A DNA stretch of 64,000 nt, from contig JAFURT010000015.1 in the NCBI GenBank assembly GCA_017471765.1, positions 59,269 to 123,268 on the forward strand, written 5' to 3'. The first letter of the stretch is position 1, and each line of letters starts with the position of its first letter. A program made the translations under genes and the position numbers. The notes beneath the pieces were generated by a model. That model did not search any database. It was given only the letters and a program-made list of their open reading frames with translations, and had not been told where the DNA came from. The stretch is from Clostridia bacterium (GTDB lineage: Bacteria; Bacillota; Clostridia; Oscillospirales; Acutalibacteraceae). Positions 42,570-50,327 of this stretch are shown here, piece after piece.

Positions 42570-44603
42570 TTATGTCAGTGGATACTGATCCGGTAGCATG
42601 GTGTGATACAGCAGATAGATCGCGTCATCGCTATTCACCTTGCCGTCGCCGTTCACATCTCCATCCTGGTCAATGGGATACATTCCCGGCAAAGCCGTGT
42701 GGTACAGCAGATAGACGGCATCCTCGCTGGTTAGCATTTCATCGCCATCCATATCGCCGGGTATGCCCACTTGGATATAGCCACCCACCGTCGAGAGCGG
42801 CAGTTCTACCTCGTCTCCGCCGGTGACGGTTTTAGCTACGACCTGGCAGCTTATTGGTAGAGTCCCCAATTCCGTCCCTTCTTTGATGCGGAAGGTGAGG
42901 GAGAACACCGCTGTGTTCACATCGGTGTTCTCTGCAAAGGTGATAACAGCGGACTGGGTCTTCTCATCCCAATCGGCGATTACACCCGCTATCAGCCATT
43001 CACCGGAAACGAGCTCCAGCTTGTTGCTATCATAGGTAAAACCGGTTAGTGCCAGCGTTTTCAGTGCGGGAGCATTTTTAACGGTAAAACCGAGTTCAAC
43101 CGAGCTTCCGGCAGGCCCAAGTGTACTGCCGATCACCAGTTCGCCTGCCGACAGATGCACCCCACAGATGGTACAAAGGTCTCCATCGCCGTAGATGTGC
43201 TCCAGTGCATCCCCCTCGGTCATTTTGCAAACCGTACAGGTTTTGGGTGCTGTGCAGGTTGCTTCTTGCCAGGTGTGCACGGCACAGATCAAATGCACGG
43301 TAGTGTTAAACAGCAGGCAGTCGTTGCCGGATTTCGCCCGTGTCGTTAAGGCATCCCATTCGGTCTGTGAGCCTTCAAAATACACATCCGTCAAAGCTGT
43401 GCAAGAAGAAAAAGCATTTTCTCCGACAATAGTGCCATCATAGTACATGTAAACGGTGGTCAGATTACTGCCTTCAAAAGCGTGGTCGGGAACTTTCTCT
43501 ACCGTTCTGCCAATAATCAGCGTTTTTAAAGAAGGACAGTTATAGAAGACTTCCTCCACTGTACCGTTTACCGTCTGCATTGTTGTGCAACTAACGGCAT
43601 AAAAATTGATTGCTTCCAACGCCATACAGTTGTAAAATGCCCATCCGCTGATATGTGTTATACCGGTCGGGATGGTAACGGAGGTCATTGTAGCATATTG
43701 AAATGCCAAGTACCCGATTTTCGTCACCGGATATCCGCCTAATGTATCTGGGATAACCAGTTCCCCTGTCGCAGTACCGACATAGCGGGTAATGGTGGCA
43801 GAATCATTGGTGATGCTGAAGAAGAAGCCGCTTTCAGACATACCGCAGTCGGTACAAACGTCATTTTCTCCAAAGGAGTGTCCCCGCGCTTCGCCTTCGG
43901 TCTTGCCGCATAGTGTACAGGTCTTAGGATCGGTACAGGTAGCCTCTCCCCAGTTATGGGCATCGGCGTAAACTACCACTTCGCCGCAAAGTTCACAGAT
44001 GGACGGGGTAATGCAGGTGCCTTCCTGACAGGTGTGGCCAAGTGGGTCACCGGTTGTAACGCCACAGACTGTGCAAGACGCCGGTTCGGTGCAGGTGGCG
44101 TTCCCCCAGCTGTGCTCTTCGCACACATAGTCGTAGTACACAGTAGTATTCGCCAGCGCTTCATAGCCATTAACTGTCATCCACATCGTTTCCGTGCCAT
44201 TGTAGTGCACTTCTGCCAGTGCCGTACAGCCGTCAAAAGCTGCGCCATCAATCGTGGCCAGGCTGTTCGGGAGCGTAACGGAAGCCAGCTGTGTGCAGTT
44301 AAAAAATGCTCCCGAACCGATAGACATCACACCTTCCGGAATAACAACCGATGTCATTGCTGAGCAGTTTGTAAAAGCGGCCTGTCCGATAGCCACAACC
44401 GGATATTCGTCCAGGGTACCCGGGATGACTACTTCACCTGTCGCAACACTGGCATAGAAAATAATAGTGGCGTAGCCATCGGTAACGGTGTAATTGTAAT
44501 AGCCGCAGGTGTAGCTGGCCGCCTCTACCGTCGGTAGGGTGCTCAGGGGCACCGCTACCAGCAACAGGGCCGCAGCTAGCAGTATGGATAAGAGTTTTTT
44601 CAT
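42570..44603 (-). CDS. Secreted BspA-type LRR protein with cohesin-like and dockerin domains
   Basis: 677 residues from ATG 44603 (9 nt after AGGAGG; ATG 44609 is too close). Signal peptide about 1-29. Two blocks of BspA LRR_5 repeats (for example AFTNCSAMTSVVIPEGV, AFEGSNLTTVYMY) alternate with Cys-rich repeats of the form HxWGxATCTxPxxCTxCGxTxG (about 165-260 and 430-475). Residues about 485-605 resemble a cohesin-type beta-sandwich (GSSVELGFTVKNAPALKTLA, ITFAENTDVNTAVFSLTF). The C-terminus is a type I dockerin with two calcium loops (DMDGDEMLTSEDAVYLLYH and DVNGDGKVNSDDAIYLLYH). It should dock to a cohesin and perhaps receive another dockerin, so it may be a surface adaptor. Confidence 0.9.
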   Translation of the reverse strand: MKKLLSILLAAALLLVAVPLSTLPTVEAASYTCGYYNYTVTDGYATIIFYASVATGEVVIPGTLDEYPVVAIGQAAFTNCSAMTSVVIPEGVMSIGSGAFFNCTQLASVTLPNSLATIDGAAFDGCTALAEVHYNGTETMWMTVNGYEALANTTVYYDYVCEEHSWGNATCTEPASCTVCGVTTGDPLGHTCQEGTCITPSICELCGEVVVYADAHNWGEATCTDPKTCTLCGKTEGEARGHSFGENDVCTDCGMSESGFFFSITNDSATITRYVGTATGELVIPDTLGGYPVTKIGYLAFQYATMTSVTIPTGITHISGWAFYNCMALEAINFYAVSCTTMQTVNGTVEEVFYNCPSLKTLIIGRTVEKVPDHAFEGSNLTTVYMYYDGTIVGENAFSSCTALTDVYFEGSQTEWDALTTRAKSGNDCLLFNTTVHLICAVHTWQEATCTAPKTCTVCKMTEGDALEHIYGDGDLCTICGVHLSAGELVIGSTLGPAGSSVELGFTVKNAPALKTLALTGFTYDSNKLELVSGEWLIAGVIADWDEKTQSAVITFAENTDVNTAVFSLTFRIKEGTELGTLPISCQVVAKTVTGGDEVELPLSTVGGYIQVGIPGDMDGDEMLTSEDAVYLLYHTALPGMYPIDQDGDVNGDGKVNSDDAIYLLYHTMLPDQYPLT

Positions 44604-44844
44604 GAGCATATTCCTCCTGTAGAAATTTTTGCAACTTGAAAGGGAGTCTGTGCGGTGAATGTGTGGGACATCGATACCATAAAGTTCTGCCTTTTGGGGA
44701 CTGTTTACGGGACGTATTTCATTATAGCACGGGAATTTTGCCTTATCCTATGCTAGCAGCACAGAATTTTGGTTTGCGGTGGCACAGGATAAGGCGTGGT
44801 CTGCTTTGCCGCTAAATCTAGGTGATAGAGGTGGAGTGTTTTGC

Positions 44845-46248
44845 TCAAAACCCGAAATACCGGGCGGCGTTGTTGTAGCAGATATCCTGCACCAGCGTGC
44901 CCAGCGTATCCATATCTGCCGGATACTCGCCATTTTCCACCCAACGGCCGATGAGATTGCACAGAATGCGGCGGAAGTACTCGTGCCGGGTGTAGGACAG
45001 GAAAGACCGGGAATCGGTGAGCATACCGATGAAATTGCCCAGCAGGGACAGGTTAGCCAGGTCGGTGAGCTGTTTTTCCATGCCGGTCTTGTTGTCGTTA
45101 AACCACCAGGCGGAGCCGTGCTGAATCTTGCCGGCGGCCTCTGTCCCTTGGAAACAGCCGAGAATGGTACCCAGCAGTTCGTTATCTGCCGGGTTGAGGG
45201 AGTAGAGGATGGTTTTCGGCAGTTCGCCGGTGACCTCCAGGGCATTGAGCAGGCCGGTGATTCCCTCCCCGCAAGACCGGGTGGAGATGCAATCGTACCC
45301 TGTGTCGGGACCCAAACGAGCAAATTGGTTTTGGTTGGTGTTGCGCAGGGCGCCGTAGTGAAGCTGCATTACCCAGCCACGGCGGGCGTACTCCCGTCCG
45401 AGGAACAGCAGGATAGCGGTGGCGTACTGCTCCATTTCCTCCTCTGTGACAGGGGCGCCGGCCATCCCCTTGGCAAACACCGCTTCCACCTGCTCATCCG
45501 TGGCAGGGCGGTACATCACATAGTCAATGCCGTGGTCGGATGCCTTGCACCCCAGCGCTTCGAAACGGTCCATAGCCGCCGCCAGTGCCGCTTTCACATC
45601 AGCTACGGTAGCGATGGCGACGCCGCTGGCCTCGCCCAGCTTGCGGATGTAGTCGGCAAAGCCGGCTTTGTGGATATTGATGGCTTTGTCGGGGCGGTAG
45701 GAGGGGACAACCCGGATGTCCGCACAGGTGGGGTCGGCGGCAATCTGCCGGTGATACTGCAGGTCGTCCACCGGGTCGTCAGTGGTGCCGATGACCTTGA
45801 CACCCGACTGGCGGATAAGCCCACGCACCGTCATATCCGGCTGTTGCAGTGCCCGGTTGCACAGCTGCCATACCTCCTCGGCGGTGTCCCCATTGAGGAC
45901 ACCCTCATACCCGAAATACCGCTTTAGCTCCAGGTGCGTCCAGTGGTACATGGGGTTGCCGATGGCCCGGGGAAGGGCCTCTGCAAAGCGCTGAAATTTC
46001 ACCCGGTCAGGGGCGTTGCCGGTAATTTCCTCCTCCGGCACACCGTTGGAGCGAATCATACGCCACTTGTAGTGGTCGCCCCCCAGCCATACCTGGGTGA
46101 TGTTGTCAAACTGCCGGTTGGCGGCAATCTCCGCCGGGTTGATGTGGCAGTGGTAGTCGATGATGGGCATCCGGGCGGCGTACCGGTGGTACAGCACCCG
46201 GGCGGTCTCATTTTCCAGCAGAAAATCGGTATCCATAAAGGGCTTCAT
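44845..46248 (-). CDS. uxaC: Glucuronate (uronate) isomerase
   Basis: 467 residues, standard UxaC length. The amidohydrolase-like metal motif DYHCHINP is near residue 30; LGGDHYKWR, WTHLELKRYFG and LTDSRSFLSYTRHEYFRR are further UxaC signatures. Converts D-glucuronate to fructuronate (or galacturonate to tagaturonate). ATG 46248 follows GGGAGG. It lies 15 bp after a LacI-family repressor gene in the same direction, so both form one unit. No uxuA/uxuB genes are in the window. The 240-bp gap downstream (44604-44844) shows no gene. Confidence 0.95.
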   Translation of the reverse strand: MKPFMDTDFLLENETARVLYHRYAARMPIIDYHCHINPAEIAANRQFDNITQVWLGGDHYKWRMIRSNGVPEEEITGNAPDRVKFQRFAEALPRAIGNPMYHWTHLELKRYFGYEGVLNGDTAEEVWQLCNRALQQPDMTVRGLIRQSGVKVIGTTDDPVDDLQYHRQIAADPTCADIRVVPSYRPDKAINIHKAGFADYIRKLGEASGVAIATVADVKAALAAAMDRFEALGCKASDHGIDYVMYRPATDEQVEAVFAKGMAGAPVTEEEMEQYATAILLFLGREYARRGWVMQLHYGALRNTNQNQFARLGPDTGYDCISTRSCGEGITGLLNALEVTGELPKTILYSLNPADNELLGTILGCFQGTEAAGKIQHGSAWWFNDNKTGMEKQLTDLANLSLLGNFIGMLTDSRSFLSYTRHEYFRRILCNLIGRWVENGEYPADMDTLGTLVQDICYNNAARYFGF

Positions 46249-46263
46249 AACAGCTTCCTCCCA

Positions 46264-47250
46264 TCAGTTACGGCGGAACGTATCCCGTTCCATCAAATCA
46301 GCAGACAGCACCGTGTGGGCGGCGACCTCTTCACCGCGCAGACGGTGGCAAAGCACCTCTACTGCCGTCCGGCAAAGTGCCTCCGGATGGGTGTCGATGC
46401 TGGTCAGCTCCGGGGTGGAGCAACGGGCCAGCAGGGAATTGCCACAGCCGATGACCGGCATGGTCAGGCCGATGCGCTGCAAAGCCTTTTGAGCGCCAAG
46501 AGCCAGGATGTCTTCGGTGCCGATGACCGCATCAAAGGAAACCCCCTTGACCAGCAGTTGCTTGATGCAGGCATTCACCGCATCCAGGCTGGGCTCCACC
46601 GGAATGATACGCTGGTCGTCTGCCGTGTAACCGGCGGCGGTGTAGCCTTCCCGATAGCCGGCAATCTTCTCCCGGTCAGCGTAGGTGTCGCCACTGTGCA
46701 ACAGCAGGACATTCCGTCTCTGGCGGCCAAACAGGGCGGCAATCAGTTCTGTAACCGCTTTCTTTTCGTCACAGGTGACGCTGTATGCGCCGGTCAAGGG
46801 AAGATAACTGCCCACCAGCACCAGCGGTGCCCGGCAGGCCGCCGCCTCCAGGCAGGCTGTATTTTCCTCTGTGCCGGGAACGGAGCCCACTAAAAGGATG
46901 GCATCCACCCCTTGCTGAGCTAACTCGTCCAGCTCTTGCTTCACATCCTCTGCTTGCGTGCCGATGGTACGGAGTAGCGTGGTCATTCCCTCTGCGTGCA
47001 GTGCACCCTCGATGTAGCCGATGGCTTCAGCCGACAGGGGACTGTGGGGGGCAGCGCACACAAGCCCCACCATCCGGGTATAGCCGGTGCCCAGACCACG
47101 AGCCATGGAGCTGGGGGTATAGTTTTCCTCCTGCATGACAGCCAGCACTTTTTCACGTGTTCTGTTGCTAACGTTGGGGTTGTTGTTCAGCACACGGGAC
47201 ACCGTGGCGATGGACACCCCGCATTTGGCGGCAATATCGTATATATTCAT
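46264..47250 (-). CDS. LacI-family transcriptional regulator, likely of uronate use
   Basis: 328 residues from ATG 47250 (after GAGGTG). Classic LacI helix-turn-helix MNIYDIAAKCGVSIATVSRVLNNN, hinge TPSSMARGL, and a periplasmic-binding-protein-like effector domain (VGLVCAAPHSPLSAEAIGYIEGA; TSIDTHPEAL). The ligand is probably a uronate or derivative because uxaC follows directly. A palindrome at its own start of transcription suggests autoregulation. Confidence 0.92.
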   Translation of the reverse strand: MNIYDIAAKCGVSIATVSRVLNNNPNVSNRTREKVLAVMQEENYTPSSMARGLGTGYTRMVGLVCAAPHSPLSAEAIGYIEGALHAEGMTTLLRTIGTQAEDVKQELDELAQQGVDAILLVGSVPGTEENTACLEAAACRAPLVLVGSYLPLTGAYSVTCDEKKAVTELIAALFGRQRRNVLLLHSGDTYADREKIAGYREGYTAAGYTADDQRIIPVEPSLDAVNACIKQLLVKGVSFDAVIGTEDILALGAQKALQRIGLTMPVIGCGNSLLARCSTPELTSIDTHPEALCRTAVEVLCHRLRGEEVAAHTVLSADLMERDTFRRN

Positions 47251-47266
47251 AGGCAACACCTCTTTC

Positions 47267-47280
47267 TGTAAGCCCTTACA
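47267..47280 (-). promoter_or_regulatory. Putative LacI-type operator
   Basis: TGTAAGCCCTTACA has TGTAA/TTACA arms and sits at the predicted +1 of the regulator-uxaC transcript, 16 bp upstream of the ATG. Confidence 0.5.
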
Positions 47281-47286
47281 TACTAG

Positions 47287-47314
47287 AGTATACACCATAT
47301 TTGCAAAAAAGCAA
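47287..47314 (-). promoter_or_regulatory. Promoter of the LacI regulator-uxaC unit
   Basis: Minus strand TTGCTT (47309-47314), 16-bp spacer, TATACT (47287-47292). Confidence 0.65.
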
Positions 47315-47333
47315 GAGGAAATTTGTCGAAGGC

Positions 47334-47362
47334 TTTACAAGAAAAGGAGGATGTGGTATACT
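47334..47362 (+). promoter_or_regulatory. Promoter of the retron
   Basis: TTTACA (47334-47339), 17-bp spacer, TATACT (47357-47362); transcription should start about 47369, just ahead of repeat a1. Confidence 0.75.
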
Positions 47363-47376
47363 GATATCCAACTAAA

Positions 47377-47590
47377 AACCGACCGGACAGTAGCGTTGAT
47401 TCATAATTTTATGAAAGCGGTAGCGAGTCGTTACCGTTGACCTACCCAGCGTATATGCGTGCAAGCACGAGAAGGCGGCTTGATGTGAAGCTGCCCACGG
47501 GGGGTGGGCACACGCATCCGACCTTTGGTCGGATTGCGTTTTATTCACATCGGCACCGCCGTCTATACACACAGTTCTGTCCGGTCGGTT
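47377..47590 (+). ncRNA. Retron msr-msd RNA
   Basis: Bounded by a perfect 14-bp inverted repeat: a1 AACCGACCGGACAG (47377-47390) and a2 CTGTCCGGTCGGTT (47577-47590). Straight after a1 comes TAGC, placing the predicted branching guanosine at 47393. The msr then has small stem-loops (47400-47415; 47418-47436 with CGGTA/TACCG; 47458-47469). The msd is a long interrupted stem (GGCGG 47474-47478 with CCGCC 47556-47560; GATGTGAA 47482-47489 with TTCACATC 47544-47551) crowned by two hairpins (47492-47510 and 47513-47538). This is the expected retron order, with a2 35 bp before the reverse transcriptase. Confidence 0.88.
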
Positions 47591-47624
47591 GTTTGGTTTT
47601 ATCTGCTGAGGGGGAGGAGAGAAA

Positions 47625-48560
47625 ATGCCGGATAGGATCGTGTATAACGAATTATCCTCCATCGAGTTGGATTTGGGTTTTACGGCGCAGCAACTGTACG
47701 CTGTCAGCAATTCTCTGCATCGCCAATACAGGCAGGTAAAGTTGCCAAAGGCGAACGGTGGTTATCGTACGCTGTCAATACCCTCACCGCTGCTGAAGGC
47801 TATACAGCGACGAATTACCACGGTATTGTTGGCGCAGGAGCCGGTCTCTCCCTATGCAACCGCCTACCGATACGGCGGCGGTCCGCTGCGCAATGCACGC
47901 CAGCACGTGGGACGGCAGATGGTGGTGAAACTAGATATTCGCGGCTTTTTCGATCATATTCTGTATTCGGATGTGAAGGATGCAGCATTTCCGGCAGACC
48001 GCTATGCGGAGCCGCTGCGTGTGCTGCTGGCGATGCTTTGTTACTACGGCGACTCCCTACCACAGGGAGCACCCACTTCTCCGGCAATCTCGAATATTGT
48101 GCTACGTTCTTTTGATGATGCGGTGGGGGCGTGGTGCCGTGCACACGGCATCGTCTACACTCGCTACTGTGACGATATGACATTTTCCGGGCCACCGGAG
48201 GTGACAGAGGTTATTCCCTTTGTGCAGGCGCAGCTGGAGCAGCGCGGCTTTTACCTGAATCGGCGCAAGATGGTGGTAGCGCACCGGGGCTGTAAACAGA
48301 CGGTGACCGGCCTTGTGGTTAATCGGCGGTTGAATGTGCCTGCCGGATATCGAAAGAAACTGCGACAGGAACTGTATTATTGCCGCAAATTCGGTCTGGT
48401 GCAGCACTTGGCACACATTGGAGATACCACACCGCCGATGACCTATGCCCGCCGCCTACTGGGACGAGTGAATTATGTGCTGGCAGTATCACCCGATCGG
48501 GAAGAGTTCCGGGAATACCGGCACTATTTGACGGAATGGTGCCAAACATATACTGAATGA
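47625..48560 (+). CDS. Retron reverse transcriptase
   Basis: 311 residues, ATG 47625 after GGGGAGGAG. Retron-specific marks are all present: NARQH (90-94, the NAxxH of region X), LPQGAPTSPAISN (145-157), the catalytic YCDD (181-184, where YADD is more usual), first catalytic Asp104 in VKLDIRGFFD, and VTG (227-229) of region Y. The enzyme would prime on the 2'-OH of the branching G and copy the msd into msDNA. No fused effector domain. Its neighbours are a convergent-upstream sugar regulator unit and an ABC-F ATPase, neither a known retron effector. Confidence 0.93.
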   Translation: MPDRIVYNELSSIELDLGFTAQQLYAVSNSLHRQYRQVKLPKANGGYRTLSIPSPLLKAIQRRITTVLLAQEPVSPYATAYRYGGGPLRNARQHVGRQMVVKLDIRGFFDHILYSDVKDAAFPADRYAEPLRVLLAMLCYYGDSLPQGAPTSPAISNIVLRSFDDAVGAWCRAHGIVYTRYCDDMTFSGPPEVTEVIPFVQAQLEQRGFYLNRRKMVVAHRGCKQTVTGLVVNRRLNVPAGYRKKLRQELYYCRKFGLVQHLAHIGDTTPPMTYARRLLGRVNYVLAVSPDREEFREYRHYLTEWCQTYTE

Positions 48561-48598
48561 AACACCCAATGCTGCTTATTAGGTGTTTCATTTTTTTT
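48558..48598 (+). terminator. Rho-independent terminator of the retron
   Basis: TGAAACACC (which includes the stop codon) pairs with GGTGTTTCA, followed by T8. Confidence 0.92.
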
Positions 48599-48600
48599 GC

Positions 48601-48629
48601 TTGCATTTACCGTTATTTTCTGCTAAACT
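48601..48629 (+). promoter_or_regulatory. Promoter of the ABC-F gene
   Basis: TTGCAT (48601-48606), 17-bp spacer, TAAACT (48624-48629), immediately after the retron terminator, so the two are separate units. Confidence 0.6.
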
Positions 48630-48669
48630 ATACGGGTATGCGATTTCAAGGTTTGGAGGAAACGGTTTT

Positions 48670-50271
48670 ATGATTACGGTAGCGGATTTAGGAATTAACT
48701 TCAGCGGGCAGGACCTGTTTAAGCACGTGGACTTAAAGTTCGTCGGCGGCAACTGCTATGGCGTCATCGGCGCCAACGGTGCCGGCAAGTCTACCTTCCT
48801 GCGTATTCTGTCCGGTGATTTGGAGCCCACCTCGGGCGAGGTCATTATCGACAAGCGCACCCGTATGTCGGTGCTTAAGCAGGATCACTTCGCCTATGAC
48901 GAGCAGACGGTGCTGGACACCATCATCCAGGGCAATCCTCGTCTGTACGAGATTATGCAGGAGAAGGACGCCCTGTATGCCAAGGAGGACTTCACCGACG
49001 AGGATGGCGAGCTGGCCGCCCAGCTGGAGGGCGAGTTTGCCGAGATGAACGGCTGGGAGGCGGAGACGGAGGCGGCACAGATTCTGTCTGGTCTGGGCCT
49101 GGAGGACAGCCTGCTGTACGATATCATGGGTACGCTGGGCGACAAGCAGAAGGTGAAAATCCTGCTGGCGCGCGCCCTGTTCGGTCACCCGGACATCATC
49201 CTGCTGGACGAGCCTACCAACCACCTGGATATCGACTCCATCCGCTGGTTAGAGGATTTCCTGATGGATTATGACGGCACCGTCATCGTGGTGTCCCACG
49301 ACCGTCACTTCCTCAACAATGTGTGTACCCACATTGTGGATGTGGACTATAATAAGATTAAGATTTACGTCGGTAACTACGACTTCTGGTACGAGTCCAG
49401 CCAGCTGGTTCAGCGCATCATGCGTGAGCAGAACAAGAAGAACGAGGAAAAGATCAAGGAACTGCAGACCTTTATCCAGCGGTTCTCCGCCAACAAGTCC
49501 AAGTCCCGTCAGGCTACCTCCCGCCGTAAGCTGCTGGATAAGCTGACGGTGGAGGAGATGCCTGCTTCCTCCCGCCGCTATCCCTTTGTGGGCTTCCAGA
49601 TGGACCGGGAGGCCGGTAAGGAAATTCTGGCTGTGGAAGGACTTACAAAGACAGTGGACGGCGTGAAGGTGCTGGACAATGTGTCCTTCCGTGTAAACAA
49701 AGAAGATAAGATTGCTTTTGTGGGCCAGGACGAGATCGCCACCACCACCCTGTTCAAGATTTTGGCCGGGGAACTGGAGCCGGATGCCGGTACCTATAAG
49801 TGGGGCGGTACCACCAGCCTGTCTTACTTCCCCAAGGATAATAATGAGTTTTTCGATGGGGTTGACCTGAATCTGATTCAGTGGCTCAACCAGTATTCGC
49901 AGGACAACACCGAGACCTACCTGCGTGGCTTCCTGGGCAAGATGCTGTTCTCTGGTGATGACGTGCTCAAGCCGGTGAAGGTGCTGTCCGGTGGTGAAAA
50001 GGTGCGGTGTATGCTGTCCCGGATGATGATGTACGGCTCCAATGTGCTGATGCTGGATCAGCCCACCAACCACCTGGATCTGGAGTCCATCACCGCCGTC
50101 AACGACGGTCTGACCAACTTCCCCGGCAACGTGCTGTTCTCCTCCTATGACCACCAGTTCATCCAGACGGTGGCCAACCGTATTATGGAGCTGAAGGACG
50201 GTAGCCTGCTGGATAAGATGATGACCTATGACGACTATCTGGAGTGGAAGACCGCCAATGGCGTGAAATAA
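48670..50271 (+). CDS. ABC-F family ATPase, YkpA/YbiT-like
   Basis: 533 residues from ATG 48670 (after GGAGG; the upstream in-frame extension covers the promoter). Two ATP-binding domains joined by the charged linker typical of ABC-F translation factors (MREQNKKNEEKIKELQTFI), no membrane segments. Domain 1 is intact: GANGAGKSTF, LLDEPTNHLDID. Domain 2 is degenerate: its Walker A reads GQDEIATTT without the lysine and its Walker B is LMLDQPTNHLDLES, with Gln for the catalytic Glu. ABC-F proteins act on the ribosome; this subfamily's exact role is not settled. Confidence 0.93.
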   Translation: MITVADLGINFSGQDLFKHVDLKFVGGNCYGVIGANGAGKSTFLRILSGDLEPTSGEVIIDKRTRMSVLKQDHFAYDEQTVLDTIIQGNPRLYEIMQEKDALYAKEDFTDEDGELAAQLEGEFAEMNGWEAETEAAQILSGLGLEDSLLYDIMGTLGDKQKVKILLARALFGHPDIILLDEPTNHLDIDSIRWLEDFLMDYDGTVIVVSHDRHFLNNVCTHIVDVDYNKIKIYVGNYDFWYESSQLVQRIMREQNKKNEEKIKELQTFIQRFSANKSKSRQATSRRKLLDKLTVEEMPASSRRYPFVGFQMDREAGKEILAVEGLTKTVDGVKVLDNVSFRVNKEDKIAFVGQDEIATTTLFKILAGELEPDAGTYKWGGTTSLSYFPKDNNEFFDGVDLNLIQWLNQYSQDNTETYLRGFLGKMLFSGDDVLKPVKVLSGGEKVRCMLSRMMMYGSNVLMLDQPTNHLDLESITAVNDGLTNFPGNVLFSSYDHQFIQTVANRIMELKDGSLLDKMMTYDDYLEWKTANGVK

Positions 50272-50276
50272 GACAG

Positions 50277-50321
50277 AAAAAAGCGCAAGCCCGACGGATG
50301 TATCCGTCGGGCTTCCGCTTT
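50277..50321. terminator. Bidirectional terminator between the ABC-F gene and dnaE
   Basis: Stem AAGCCCGACGGAT/ATCCGTCGGGCTT extended by AAAAGCG/CGCTTTT, between convergent genes. Confidence 0.9.
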
Positions 50322-50327
50322 TCTTGA

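Noticed and set aside
47267-47280. TGTAAGCCCTTACA as a CcpA cre site
   Set aside because: It lacks the central CG and the TGNAA...TTNCA spacing of cre; kept only as a possible own operator of the LacI-type regulator.
47437-47739. 100-codon frame across the retron RNA as a possible retron effector
   Set aside because: It runs through the structured msd and overlaps the RT start in another frame; no ribosome binding site and no motif.
48670-50271. ABC-F ATPase as the retron effector
   Set aside because: It has its own promoter after a strong terminator and is a typical chromosomal housekeeping gene.
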